A DNA stretch of 64,000 nucleotides, from positions 430,912-494,911 of the forward strand of contig CAWIHF010000026.1 of assembly GCA_963835885.1 (NCBI GenBank), read 5' to 3'. A program made the position numbers and the translations under genes. The stretch is from Roseiarcus sp963835885. GTDB taxonomy: Bacteria > Pseudomonadota > Alphaproteobacteria > Rhizobiales > Beijerinckiaceae. Below the pieces are notes generated by a model. It ran no database searches. It worked only from the letters and a program-made list of their open reading frames with translations, and had not been told where the DNA came from. Shown in pieces: positions 15,833 to 23,698 of the stretch; within the stretch, counting starts at the first letter, position 1; each line of letters starts with the position of its first letter.

Positions 15833-17707
15833 ATGAAGGAAGACCAGACGACGCTGAGCCGTGACAATTCGCCGGTCGACGCCAGCGTCTCTCCCAGTCC
15901 GATTGAACAAGGGCCATCGGACGTCAGCGAGGCTGACGAGGGGGGTCGACTTGGTCTCGTTTCCCTATCGCTCCTCGCTTTGCTGGTCGGAATCGCGTCA
16001 GGCGTGGGCGCCATCGTCTTTCGCCTCCTCATCGGATTGATTCACAATCTCTTGTTTCTCGGTCAATTCGTCGCCCATTGCGACACGAAGCTCTTCACGC
16101 CTGCGAGCCCTTGGGGCGCCTTCATCATTCTCGTGCCCGTCGTCGGCGCCGTCGCCGTCACCTTTCTGGTGACGAAATTCGCGCCTGAGGCCAAGGGGCA
16201 TGGTGTGCCCGAAGTCATGGACGCGATCTACTATGGCGGCGGCGTCATCCGTCCCATTGTCGCGGCTGTGAAATCCGTGGCCTCGGCGATCGCCATCGGC
16301 AGCGGGGCCACTGTCGGACGCGAGGGCCCGATCATCCAGATCGGCTCGGCCTTCGGCTCGACGCTGGGGCAACTGCTCCGCGCCTCTTCGGCCGAGCGCA
16401 TCATACTGATCGCATGCGGCGGCGGCGGCGGGATAGCCGCGACATTCAATACTCCGATCGGCGGCGTGGTGTTCGCTATCGAGATTCTCATGCCGGAGGT
16501 CAGCGCCAGGACGTTCCTGCCGGTGGCCATCGCGACCAGCACCGCGACCTTCATCGGGCGCTATTGGTTCGGTGTCGCTCCCGCGTTTTCGATGCCGAAT
16601 CTCCCGCCTCTGCCAATCGATGGGAGCGCCGCACTGGCGCTGTGCCTGTACGCCTTGCTCGGAGCAATCGTGGGCGTCGCCGCCGCAGCCTTCATTCACG
16701 GCCTCTATTTCACCGAAGACCTGTTCGAAAGGATCCCCGGAAACTATCGTCGCCACATGTTCGGCATGCTGCTGGTCGGCCTGATCATCTACGGCGTCCA
16801 GCGAGCCTTCGGCGAGTATTACGTCGGAGGCGTCGGCTACGCGACGGACCAGGCCATCCTGTTCGGTGGATTGAGCGGGGCCGGGATCCTGTTCCTGCTT
16901 TCTTTCGCCGAGCTGATTGCGACGTCGATAACCCTCGGCTCCGGCTCCTCCGGCGGAATTTTCTCACCCTCGCTTTACATGGGCGCGACGCTCGGGAGCG
17001 GATTCGCCACCGTGCTGAATATGCTGCATCTGCCGATGACGCTGAATATTCCCTCCTTTGCGGTGGTCGGAATGGCGGCGATGGTCGGCAGCGGCACCGG
17101 CGCCGTTCTTACGGCGATCACCATGCTTTTCGAAATGACCCGCGATTACGGCATCGTCTTGCCGATGATTCTGGCGGTGGCGGCGAGCGTCGGCGTGAGA
17201 CGCCTCTTGTCGGCGGAAAGCATCTATACGTTGAAGCTTGCGCGTCGCGGACATGTCATACCCGACGCGCTGCATGCCAACATGTTCGTGGTGAAACGCG
17301 CGGGCGCGGTCATGGACCGCGACCTCGTGGTGGCGCCGGCGACCGTTCGTGTCGATGAAATGCCGCTTCGCGCGCAAGACGGCCATGCCGTCAAATATGT
17401 CGTGATCGCCGAGCAGGATCGGATCATCGGCGCCATCCGGGTCAACCGGCCGCTGGCGCGGATAAGCCAGGAGGCGGCGTCGGCGGCTGTCCTGCGCAAT
17501 ATCGCCAGCGGCAATTTTTGCATCGTGCGCGAGCGCGACGTCGTCTTCAACGTGATCCGGCGCATGTGGCGTAAGAAGGCCGAGATTGCGGTCGTCGTGC
17601 ATGACCGAGGCGGACCGCGACCGGACAACGTGGCTGGCGTCATCACCAAGGAGCTCGTCGCGGATTCCGTCGCGAGCAGCATCGTCGTTTTTCCGACCCG
17701 ACCGTGA
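15833..17707 (+). CDS. ClC-type chloride channel/transporter with C-terminal CBS region
   Basis: Start placed at ATG 15833 (MKEDQTTLS), because the earlier in-frame start at 15632 adds a basic unconserved leader; the Shine-Dalgarno is weak either way. About 624 residues. The ClC core spans residues 50-460 with the ion-path motifs GSGATVGREGP, FNTPIGGVVFAIE and GSGSSGGIFSPSLYMGA. The last 150 residues resemble paired CBS domains (VMDRDLVVAPATVRVDEMPL and IVRERDVVFNVIRRM). The Glu in GREGP is the gating/proton Glu seen in both channels and H+/Cl- antiporters, so the mode is open. Confidence 0.92.
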   Translation: MKEDQTTLSRDNSPVDASVSPSPIEQGPSDVSEADEGGRLGLVSLSLLALLVGIASGVGAIVFRLLIGLIHNLLFLGQFVAHCDTKLFTPASPWGAFIILVPVVGAVAVTFLVTKFAPEAKGHGVPEVMDAIYYGGGVIRPIVAAVKSVASAIAIGSGATVGREGPIIQIGSAFGSTLGQLLRASSAERIILIACGGGGGIAATFNTPIGGVVFAIEILMPEVSARTFLPVAIATSTATFIGRYWFGVAPAFSMPNLPPLPIDGSAALALCLYALLGAIVGVAAAAFIHGLYFTEDLFERIPGNYRRHMFGMLLVGLIIYGVQRAFGEYYVGGVGYATDQAILFGGLSGAGILFLLSFAELIATSITLGSGSSGGIFSPSLYMGATLGSGFATVLNMLHLPMTLNIPSFAVVGMAAMVGSGTGAVLTAITMLFEMTRDYGIVLPMILAVAASVGVRRLLSAESIYTLKLARRGHVIPDALHANMFVVKRAGAVMDRDLVVAPATVRVDEMPLRAQDGHAVKYVVIAEQDRIIGAIRVNRPLARISQEAASAAVLRNIASGNFCIVRERDVVFNVIRRMWRKKAEIAVVVHDRGGPRPDNVAGVITKELVADSVASSIVVFPTRP

Positions 17708-17721
17708 ACGCTTGTCGTGGC

Positions 17722-17753
17722 CGTCATTGCGAGCCGAAGGCGAAGCAATCCAT
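17722..17753. repeat. intergenic REP-like repeat unit
   Basis: The sequence beginning CGTCATTGCGAGCCGAAGGC and ending GAAGCAATCCA closely matches a short repeat that is common between genes of many bacteria, including Hyphomicrobiales (core ATTGCGAGCGnAGCGAAGCAATCC). The arms ATTGC and GCAAT are complementary. It lies just after the ClC stop. One copy is seen in this window. Confidence 0.55.
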
Positions 17754-17767
17754 GAGCGCCATAGCGC

Positions 17768-17827
17768 TGGACAACGCTTGACGTCGGCGTATTGGTTGTC
17801 CACACTCTGACATTGGAGTGGACAACC
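17768..17827. promoter_or_regulatory. operator-like cluster of TGGACAAC half-sites
   Basis: GGTTGTCCAC (17794-17803) and GTGGACAACC (17818-17827) are a perfect 10-bp inverted repeat with a 14-base spacer, and a third half-site TGGACAAC occurs at 17768-17775, about 50 bases before the last arm in the same orientation. The site ends 15 bases before the start codon of the nucleotidyltransferase gene, where a repressor could block transcription or translation. An RNA hairpin hiding the start region is the alternative. Confidence 0.55.
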
Positions 17828-17842
17828 AGACGACGAACCTCG

Positions 17843-19033
17843 ATGAAGCCGTTGCGCTCTGCGCTGCTCACTCTCTATGCGGACCTGCTGCAGCAGCTGC
17901 AAGAGGCAGCTTCGCCGGTGGGCTCGGTCAGGGTTCAAGAGGTCAAGGGCAAAGCGTACCTCAAGGCGAACATGACCGTCGGAGGTCAGCGAAAAACCCT
18001 CTACATCGGCCCGGCTGACGATCCCGCGGCCAGACGCACAGCCGCCGCGATTCAAGAGGAGATGCACCGCGCCAGGGCCCGGCGGCAGACGGTCGGCCTT
18101 CTGCGGCGGAGCGGACTTCCTGCCCCGACCCCCGAGCTTGGTCGCGTATTGGAAGCCCTCGCGTCGGCCGGCCTCTTTCGCCGGGGCGCGGTTCTCGTCG
18201 GAACCGGCGCCTATCAGTGCTATTCGCCTTTGGTGGGGGCGATGCTTCCGGCCGCCTCGATGATGACGCAGGACGTCGATCTTGCAACCGCCTCCCTCGC
18301 CTTGTCTGCGGACGCCGACGGCGCGCATCTTCGCGGCGAGGGTTCCGACCCGCGGCGCGAGGCTCCGAGCCTCGAGGACATTCTGCGTCGAGCCGACCCG
18401 ACTTTTACCGGCGTCCCGGGATTGACCCCGACCGCGTTTCCGTCGCGCTTCCGGTCGAGATCAGGGTTTATGGTCGACCTCTTGGCGCCGATCCGAAGCC
18501 GTGCGGAGACCTGGGCGCCCATTCCCGCGTTGCGCGCCGCGGCGGCTGCCGTGCAACATCTGGACTGGCTCATAGCCGGCCCGAGCCCCGCCGCAGCGCT
18601 GTATGGCGCCGGGGTGCTGGCGCCGGTCCCCCAACCGGCGCGATACGCCGTCCACAAGCTGATTGTGGCGCAACGACGAGAGGCGGGTTCCGCCAAGAGG
18701 CAGAAGGACTTGGACCAGGCCAGGGCGCTCATCGAAGCGTTGAGGCAGACGGAGCCCTTTGCGGTCGAGGACGCTCTCGATGACGCGCGAAGTCGGGGCC
18801 GGCGCGGTTGGCGAGATCGCATTGACCGATCGCTGCGGGAAATCGGGCTCAACCAACTCGTCGAACTCGCCGGGTTGAAAATTCGCCTCGACGCATCGAC
18901 AGACGGACCGGGCGCTCGCGTGATCTTTACGCCGCCGACCGTCCGCCTCGATCCCCGGCATGAACTTGAGGGAGATGCGAAACTCGAATGGCGTTGCGGG
19001 GTTGCGGCGATCCTTTGGCGATTCTCCTTATGA
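17843..19033 (+). CDS. GSU2403-family nucleotidyltransferase-fold protein
   Basis: About 396 residues from ATG 17843 (MKPLRSALL). Residues 1-95 hold an N-terminal domain with GQRKTLYIGPADDPAARR and a helical linker. The nucleotidyltransferase-like core starts near residue 110: LRRSGLPAPTPELGRVLEALASAG split over a turn, then VLVGTGAYQCYSPLVGAML, and TQDVDLATASLAL, whose Asp-x-Asp matches the metal-binding pair. MVDLLAPI supplies the later acidic residue. The C-terminal part (residues 260-350) is helical with AVHKLIVAQRREAGSAKRQKD. The role of this family is unknown; a toxin-like or nucleotide-modifying function is possible. No antitoxin gene is adjacent. Confidence 0.75.
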   Translation: MKPLRSALLTLYADLLQQLQEAASPVGSVRVQEVKGKAYLKANMTVGGQRKTLYIGPADDPAARRTAAAIQEEMHRARARRQTVGLLRRSGLPAPTPELGRVLEALASAGLFRRGAVLVGTGAYQCYSPLVGAMLPAASMMTQDVDLATASLALSADADGAHLRGEGSDPRREAPSLEDILRRADPTFTGVPGLTPTAFPSRFRSRSGFMVDLLAPIRSRAETWAPIPALRAAAAAVQHLDWLIAGPSPAAALYGAGVLAPVPQPARYAVHKLIVAQRREAGSAKRQKDLDQARALIEALRQTEPFAVEDALDDARSRGRRGWRDRIDRSLREIGLNQLVELAGLKIRLDASTDGPGARVIFTPPTVRLDPRHELEGDAKLEWRCGVAAILWRFSL

Positions 19034-19302
19034 TCTGCATGATCTGCGCGGCGATCGTATGATTTTACCTTTAGAGGGGGCGGGGCGAGTGGTCACCCAT
19101 CCAACGCTTGGCGCCTGCTTGGCGCCCGAGTTGGATGTCGCGAAAGGGCGGGAAGCGGGCTTTCCCTGGCGACCTCTGTAGGTCGGAAGTCAATCGAATG
19201 AACGAGAATCGGCCATCGTTCGGCCGCTGGAACAGGGTATAGCGTTACCCTGTCGCGTTGGTCTTGGACCCTTGAGCGACACAGCTGACAAAGGAGGAAG
19301 CG

Positions 19303-19767
19303 ATGCGCTGGTCGAATTTGGCCCGAAGCGCGCTTTTCAGCGTCGCCATTTGTTGCGTCGCTATGCCGGAGGCCGAAGCCATCGAGATATTTGCCCCGCC
19401 GGGGCTATCGGCCCACGTGGCCGATGGCATGGTCACACAGGTTCGAGGAGGTCGCGGCGGCGTGCGGCATGGCGGCGGCGGCATGAGGGGCGGCGGCATG
19501 AGGGGCGGCGGCGCGTATCGCGGAGGCGGCGCGCGCGTCGCAGGCGGCGGGTATCGCGGTCGCGCAGGCTATGGCTATCGCGGCGGCGCGCGCGTCGCAG
19601 GCGGCGCATATCGCGGCGGCTACGGTCGCTATGGTTATCGCGGTGGCTACGGCTATCGCGGCTACGGCTATGGCGCGGCGGCGGTCGGCGCGGCGGCGGT
19701 CGGCGCGGCTGCCGCGCGCCGTTGCTGGATCGACGAGTACGGCACCCGAGTCTGTAACTCCTACTAA
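19303..19767 (+). CDS. secreted Gly/Arg/Tyr-rich repeat protein
   Basis: 154 residues. AAAGGAGGAAGCG precedes ATG 19303, a strong ribosome binding site. The signal peptide ends near residue 26 (ALFSVAICCVAMPEAEA). Residues 48-130 are low-complexity repeats built from RGGG, GGMRGGG, YRGG, GARVAGG and GYGYRG, then an Ala/Val stretch and a C-terminal Cys pair (RRCWIDEYGTRVCNSY). Such short proteins with a conserved CWxDxxGxRxC-type tail recur in Hyphomicrobiales and are probably exported; function unknown. The repeats make antisense reading frames look long, which should be ignored. Confidence 0.75.
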   Translation: MRWSNLARSALFSVAICCVAMPEAEAIEIFAPPGLSAHVADGMVTQVRGGRGGVRHGGGGMRGGGMRGGGAYRGGGARVAGGGYRGRAGYGYRGGARVAGGAYRGGYGRYGYRGGYGYRGYGYGAAAVGAAAVGAAAARRCWIDEYGTRVCNSY

Positions 19768-19979
19768 TCTTACGGCCCCGACGTCGTAGGCTAAAGGCGG
19801 ACGCTCGAAAGGCAACGTCCGCGCGGACTGGCGCGGCCATTCCGCTTTGAAGACCCGTAAAACAACGCCTTGCACCTCCTCGGCTGAAGCAACGTCGTTG
19901 GATGCAGCGCAAATGCCCGCTTCGGGTCGATTCCGGCCGATCGCAGACCATCGGCCCATCGACGTCTGGCAAGGCGACG

Positions 19980-20150
19980 AAGGCGATCGGGCCGCGCGGT
20001 GAATTCGTCGCGCAGGACGATGACACGGCCGCGCCGCAGCGCTCGGGATGTCGAACATGAGCTCGAAGCGGGCGCCGGCCCCGTCGGGAACCGGTTGCGC
20101 GGGGCTCGAACGTTTGGCTCGACGGAAGCTGCCGTCGGATAGCGATCACG
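19980..20150 (-). pseudogene. decayed fragment of a multicopper oxidase gene
   Basis: On the minus strand this stretch can be aligned by eye with bases about 22,270-22,420 inside the intact multicopper oxidase gene: GCGCAGGACGA, then ATGTCGAACATGAGCTCGAA (plus-strand view), then GTCGGGAACCGGTTGCGC against ATCGGGAACTGGTTGCGC. The translated core GARFELMFDIP matches GARFELMFDMP of the intact gene. Flanks drift out of frame, so only about 170 bases of homology remain. It is diverged, so it derives from a paralogue and not a recent local copy. Confidence 0.6.
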
Positions 20151-20251
20151 AACCTGCTCGGTCGGAAAACGTCAGAATCGAGCGCAGAAATTCGTGGCGA
20201 CCTTGGACTTTGTCGCTCGCGCCCGCCAGCGTTCCGTCCTTGAGGGTGGCC

Positions 20252-20281
20252 TCAGATGAGACTATATTCCGCCTCATCTGA
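20252..20281. promoter_or_regulatory. palindromic operator of the Xre/RES toxin-antitoxin operon
   Basis: TCAGATGAG (20252-20260) and CTCATCTGA (20273-20281) form a perfect 9-bp inverted repeat around a 12-base spacer containing TATATT, a possible -10 box. It ends 13 bases before the antitoxin start. Xre-type antitoxins usually repress their own operon from such sites. Confidence 0.65.
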
Positions 20282-20294
20282 AGCGGAGGGCGTG

Positions 20295-20726
20295 ATGTTT
20301 GCATTGAGCGACGTAGCGGCGGTATTGGGACTTCCGGCAAGGTCCCTGGAGGCTCATTCGCCCGTCACGCTGATCGTCCGAATTGAGCATGGGTTGCCGG
20401 TCAAGGCTGTCGACAAGGTTGCGCATCTGCTCGCGCCCGACGACGCGCATTTCAAATACCAACTCATTCCCAAGGCCACGCTCGAGCGGCGAAAAGCCAC
20501 GAAGAAACTCTTGCCGAAAGAGGGGACTCTTCTGGCCCGACTTGCAAGAGTCTGGAGCCTGGCTCGCGACGTTTGGGGGAGCGATGACGAGGCGCGCGAT
20601 TTTCTGTTTCGGCCCCACCCGATGGCGGACGACAAGCGGCCGATCGACCTGATGATCCAAAGCGAGTTCGGCGCCGAACTGATCGTCGACATCCTCGCCG
20701 GCCTCAAATTCGGCACGGCGGCGTGA
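20295..20726 (+). CDS. Xre/MbcA/ParS-type antitoxin
   Basis: ATG 20295 follows CGGAGGG; 143 residues. The N-terminal part (VAAVLGLPARSLEAHSPVTLIVRIEHGLPVKAVDKVA, split here for length) is the Xre-like DNA-binding region, with YQLIPKATLERRKATKKLLPKEGT following as in ParS/Xre antitoxins. The C-terminal toxin-binding domain contains LARLARVWSLARDVWGSDDEARDFLFRPHPM and ELIVDILAGLKFGTAA, both typical. It should neutralise the RES toxin encoded next, with which it overlaps by four bases (GTGA), and repress the operon through the palindrome upstream. Confidence 0.88.
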   Translation: MFALSDVAAVLGLPARSLEAHSPVTLIVRIEHGLPVKAVDKVAHLLAPDDAHFKYQLIPKATLERRKATKKLLPKEGTLLARLARVWSLARDVWGSDDEARDFLFRPHPMADDKRPIDLMIQSEFGAELIVDILAGLKFGTAA

Positions 20727-21211
20727 CGGCGCAGATCCTCGATCGGACGCTGACCGCGTTCCGCATCGGCGATCCGGCAGGCGCCTATCCGATCTTCGAC
20801 GCGACCGGCTCGACCCTCGCGCCAGGGCGGTGGAATACGCCCGGCAGCCCCCTCATCTATTCGAGCGAGCATTATTCGACGGCGCTGCTCGAAAAGCTGG
20901 TCCGTGGCAGCGGGCGACTGCCGCCAAACCAGCATTCCATTGAAATCACGATCCCCCGCGGCCTCTCCTATGAGGTCTTTTCCCCGCCGACCCTCCCCGG
21001 GTGGGACAGCATGCCGCCGACGGTGAGCCAAACATTCGGCGAGCAATGGTTCATCCAGAAACGGAGCCTTATCCTTATCGCGCCAAGCGTTGCGGCCCGG
21101 CTGGACAACAATGTCATGATCAACCCCGTCCATGGCGAGTTTGGGCTCGTCGAGGCGAGCCTGCACCAGCCGGTTTTTTGGGATCGCCGCCTGTTCGGAC
21201 CGGCCGGCTGA
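20723..21211 (+). CDS. RES-domain toxin
   Basis: 162 residues from GTG 20723, which overlaps the antitoxin stop. The RES family motifs are present: the FRIGDPAGAYPIFDATGS segment, the Arg in APGRWNTPGSPLIYSSEHYSTALLEKL, and the Ser/Glu late in the protein (NPVHGEFGLVE). RES toxins degrade NAD+ in the cell and stop growth when free of antitoxin. Length and order match intact two-gene systems, so this pair is probably functional. Confidence 0.9.
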   Translation: MTAQILDRTLTAFRIGDPAGAYPIFDATGSTLAPGRWNTPGSPLIYSSEHYSTALLEKLVRGSGRLPPNQHSIEITIPRGLSYEVFSPPTLPGWDSMPPTVSQTFGEQWFIQKRSLILIAPSVAARLDNNVMINPVHGEFGLVEASLHQPVFWDRRLFGPAG

Positions 21212-21800
21212 CCGCCACCGCATGGGGCGTCAGGATCATGGCCGCCTTCCAGGCTCAGTGCTTGTTCCCGTTGACCTTTGAAACAGCGTCATCTCTTGCC
21301 GGCTCGTTCGCGTCGGACCAGCCTGCGGCCAGGAAAGCGATCTCGCAAAAGGATAGAATGTCTATCCTTTATGGGCCCCTCTCCGGGCGCTGGCGCGGCC
21401 GTCGGCGGAGCCCGTTTTCGAAGCCCGCGTGGCGCTTTCCGCGTCGGAATCGCGTTTGCCTGTTATCGCCGAAACGCCGCCTGTTACGCCCCTGATAAGG
21501 GCAAAACCGGTCCCTGATACGCTCCTGTTATTTTTCTAGCCCTTATTCTGATCGTCTCAACGCAAGCCTCTGCAATTAAATATTTTTATGCCGATGAGCG
21601 CAGCCTGTGGGGCGCGGTTCCCCCTGTTTTTCGGCCTGTTAGCAGGCAAATCGCCTGTTCGGCAGGCCGTCCTGGCCGCCGTTCTGATCGCCACAGGCGA
21701 GGGCCGGCGACCGGACGCAGGCTGCCTCGCGAGGGTCAAGAATCGGCGCCGTCATCGCTCGGCCGCCGCTCCTCTGAACGAAGCTGCGCCGGCGCGTCGT
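21212..21800. other. gene-free stretch with CCTGTTA/CCTGATA repeat cluster
   Basis: No gene is credible here. Besides the 10-bp inverted repeat, CCTGTTA occurs at 21459, 21480, 21524 and 21635, and CCTGATA at 21491 and 21513. Two short hairpins (GCCTGttagCAGGC near 21634 and GCCTGttcggCAGGC near 21653) follow. A locally AT-rich patch lies at 21531-21595. Function is unknown. Confidence 0.5.
21348..21370. repeat. perfect 10-bp inverted repeat with 3-base loop
   Basis: AAAGGATAGA (21348-21357), ATG, TCTATCCTTT (21361-21370). It stands alone in a gene-free stretch 137 bases after the RES stop. It is AT-rich, so as an RNA hairpin it is weak; a protein-binding palindrome or a terminator are both possible. 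Confidence 0.55.
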
Positions 21801-23163
21801 TCAGCCGACCTGAAACCACCCGCCGACCCCCGCCGCGCGATGCTCGGGGATGGCCGAACTCGATCGGCCATTTGCCGGGATTGTCGGCGACGAAGGCGAT
21901 GTGCGCCGTGCGGCCCGGCTGGATGAGGATGGTGTCGCGCCAGTAGGGCTCCCAGCCGTCGTCCATCGAGTGCAGGAGCCGCGCGACATGGCCGCCAAGC
22001 CGCATCGCCTGCACGACCGCCGTCTTGTTGGCGATGGCGAAGACCGACGGCGCGCCCCGCGGAAGGACGGCGGCCGGCTTCGGCGCCCAGTCGGTGAAAC
22101 GGACCCCGTTCAGCGCGAAGGGCGCCGAGCCCCCGCCGGTCACGGTGAAGTCGGTGCGCTTCGCGGCTTCGAGCGCGATCTCGGCCGGGAGCAGCGGATT
22201 GGCGGCGAGGCGCGGCGGCGCGGTCCGCTCCGCGGCCGGCTTCCCCTTGGCCCCGATCGTGATGAAAGGCTGATCCGCCGCGCCGCTCTCTCCGCGCAGG
22301 ACGAGCCTGACCGCAGCGTTCGCCTCGCGCGGCATGTCGAACATGAGCTCGAAACGCGCTCCGGGCCCCATCGGGAACTGGTTGCGCAACGGCTCGAACG
22401 GGTCGCCCGGCTGCCCGTCGACCGCCACGATGAGAATTTTGGCGCCTTCGACCCCGACATTGGTCAGCCGGGCCGTCGCCGCGTTGGCGAGTCTCAGCCG
22501 GACGCGTGCGCCGGGGCTGGCCTCGAGCGCCAGCGGCGCCGCGGCGGCGTTGGCGAAAACGAGGTCGCCTTTCCGGCCGGCGCCGCGGGCTAAGGCGGGA
22601 TCGGCGAAATCGTCGCGGATCTGGCCGCGCTGGTCGAGGCTCCAGTCCGACAGCAGCACAGCGAAATCCTGATCGACGTCGACTTTCTCGGCCTCCTCGA
22701 CGACGATCGGGCCGAACAGGCCGCGACCCTGTTGGCGGGCGTCGTCGGCGCCGGCATGGGGAAGGTAGAGATTGAAGCCGGAGTCGGGCGGGGCGAAACG
22801 GATGTCCGCGCTGGCCCCGGGCGCAAGCCGAGGCCCGGTCAGGCCGCCGTAGCCGGCGCTGGCGTTGGCGATCCTCAGGCCGGGAAAGCTCAGCGCCGTC
22901 GGCTCGGCGAGCCTGTTGACCAGCCTGAGCCTGATCTCGTCGCCCTTCTTGAGCCGGAGAAGCGGCCCCGGCGTCGCCCCGGCGTAGGAGAGGGTCGCGG
23001 CCGGGTCCGCCGGCGGCGGAGCGAGCGCCAGGCGCGACGGCGCGGCCTCGAAGACGAGGAAGCCGTCAGGTCCGGGCGCGAGGGTCGCGGCGCGCGCCGG
23101 ACCGAGGCCCCAGGCGGCCGCGACGAGACCGCGGCCGAGGAGTGCGCGCCGGGACAGGTTCAT
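21801..23163 (-). CDS. SufI/FtsP-like multicopper oxidase-fold protein, one frameshift near the C-terminus
   Basis: The Tat signal SRRALLGRGLVAAAWGL gives export in folded form. Three cupredoxin domains are recognisable: TPGPLLRLKKGDEIRLRLVN, GLFGPIVVEEAE, ARVRLRLANAATARLTNV, GPGARFELMFDMP and RDTILIQPGRTAHIAFVADNPGKWPIE. After that the given frame runs into nonsense to 21736, but deleting one base of the AA at 21857-21858 yields the family ending SAIPEHRAAGVGGWFQV and a stop at 21801 (453 residues). The canonical copper ligands HWHG, HSH and HCHxxxH are not present, so like SufI it is probably copper-free and structural or divisome-associated rather than an oxidase. Confidence 0.8.
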
Positions 23164-23480
23164 GATCGCCCCAATCCAAAACCCGTCGCTCGGCCGAGGA
23201 CGCGGCGCGGCGCTGGGCCAAAAGGCGGCCGAACCAACCTCATCGTCTTCATCCGCAATCGCTTGTCGCTCGGGGGCGCCCGCGCTTCGTCATCGCGGGC
23301 CGCCCTTCTTAGCCGAGCCTGTCCCTCGCGCAACCGCTCTCTTGCACCGCCTTGCTCGCGGGCTTTGCGCACGCCAGCCTGACTGACCCGCAATCGGCGC
23401 TTTTTCTCTGGCGCGGGGCGGACAAGCTGATATAGAGCGCGCCCGAAGCTCAAGGCGCCCTCGTCGCGGCGGGCGTCGGC
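23164..23480. other. intergenic stretch without recognised gene
   Basis: 317 bases between the divergent multicopper-oxidase-like gene and tRNA-Leu. A minus-strand frame here is Arg-rich and looks like composition noise. No repeat or terminator seen. Confidence 0.4.
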
Positions 23481-23565
23481 GCGGGCGTGGCGGAATTGGT
23501 AGACGCGCCGGATTTAGGTTCCGGTGACGAAAGTCGTGGGGGTTCGAGTCCCTCCGCCCGCACCA
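23481..23565 (+). tRNA. tRNA-Leu (anticodon TAG)
   Basis: Acceptor arms GCGGGCG (23481-23487) and CGCCCGC (23555-23561) pair fully, with A discriminator and encoded CCA (23563-23565). The anticodon stem CCGGA/TCCGG encloses TTTAGGT, giving anticodon TAG. A variable arm (GTGACGAAAGTCGT region) of class II type and the T loop GTTCGAGTC are present. The tRNA-Leu next to tig is a common alphaproteobacterial arrangement. Confidence 0.96.
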
Positions 23566-23698
23566 GTTCCGAAAGCCGCCGCCGACGACAGCACGCCGCC
23601 GGCTGGCCTTTCAACAGGCGGCCGCTGAATGACATTTTGGCGACACGAAGAAAATCGGCTAAGGGATCCCCAGCCAAAAGGACAAGGCGGACTGGACA

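Noticed and set aside
19405..20149. Long minus-strand frames opposite the Gly-rich protein
   Set aside because: They mirror the RGGG repeats; only the 19,980-20,150 part carries oxidase similarity.
23160..23453. Minus-strand frame of 97 codons before tRNA-Leu
   Set aside because: Arg-rich, no ribosome binding site and no family likeness.
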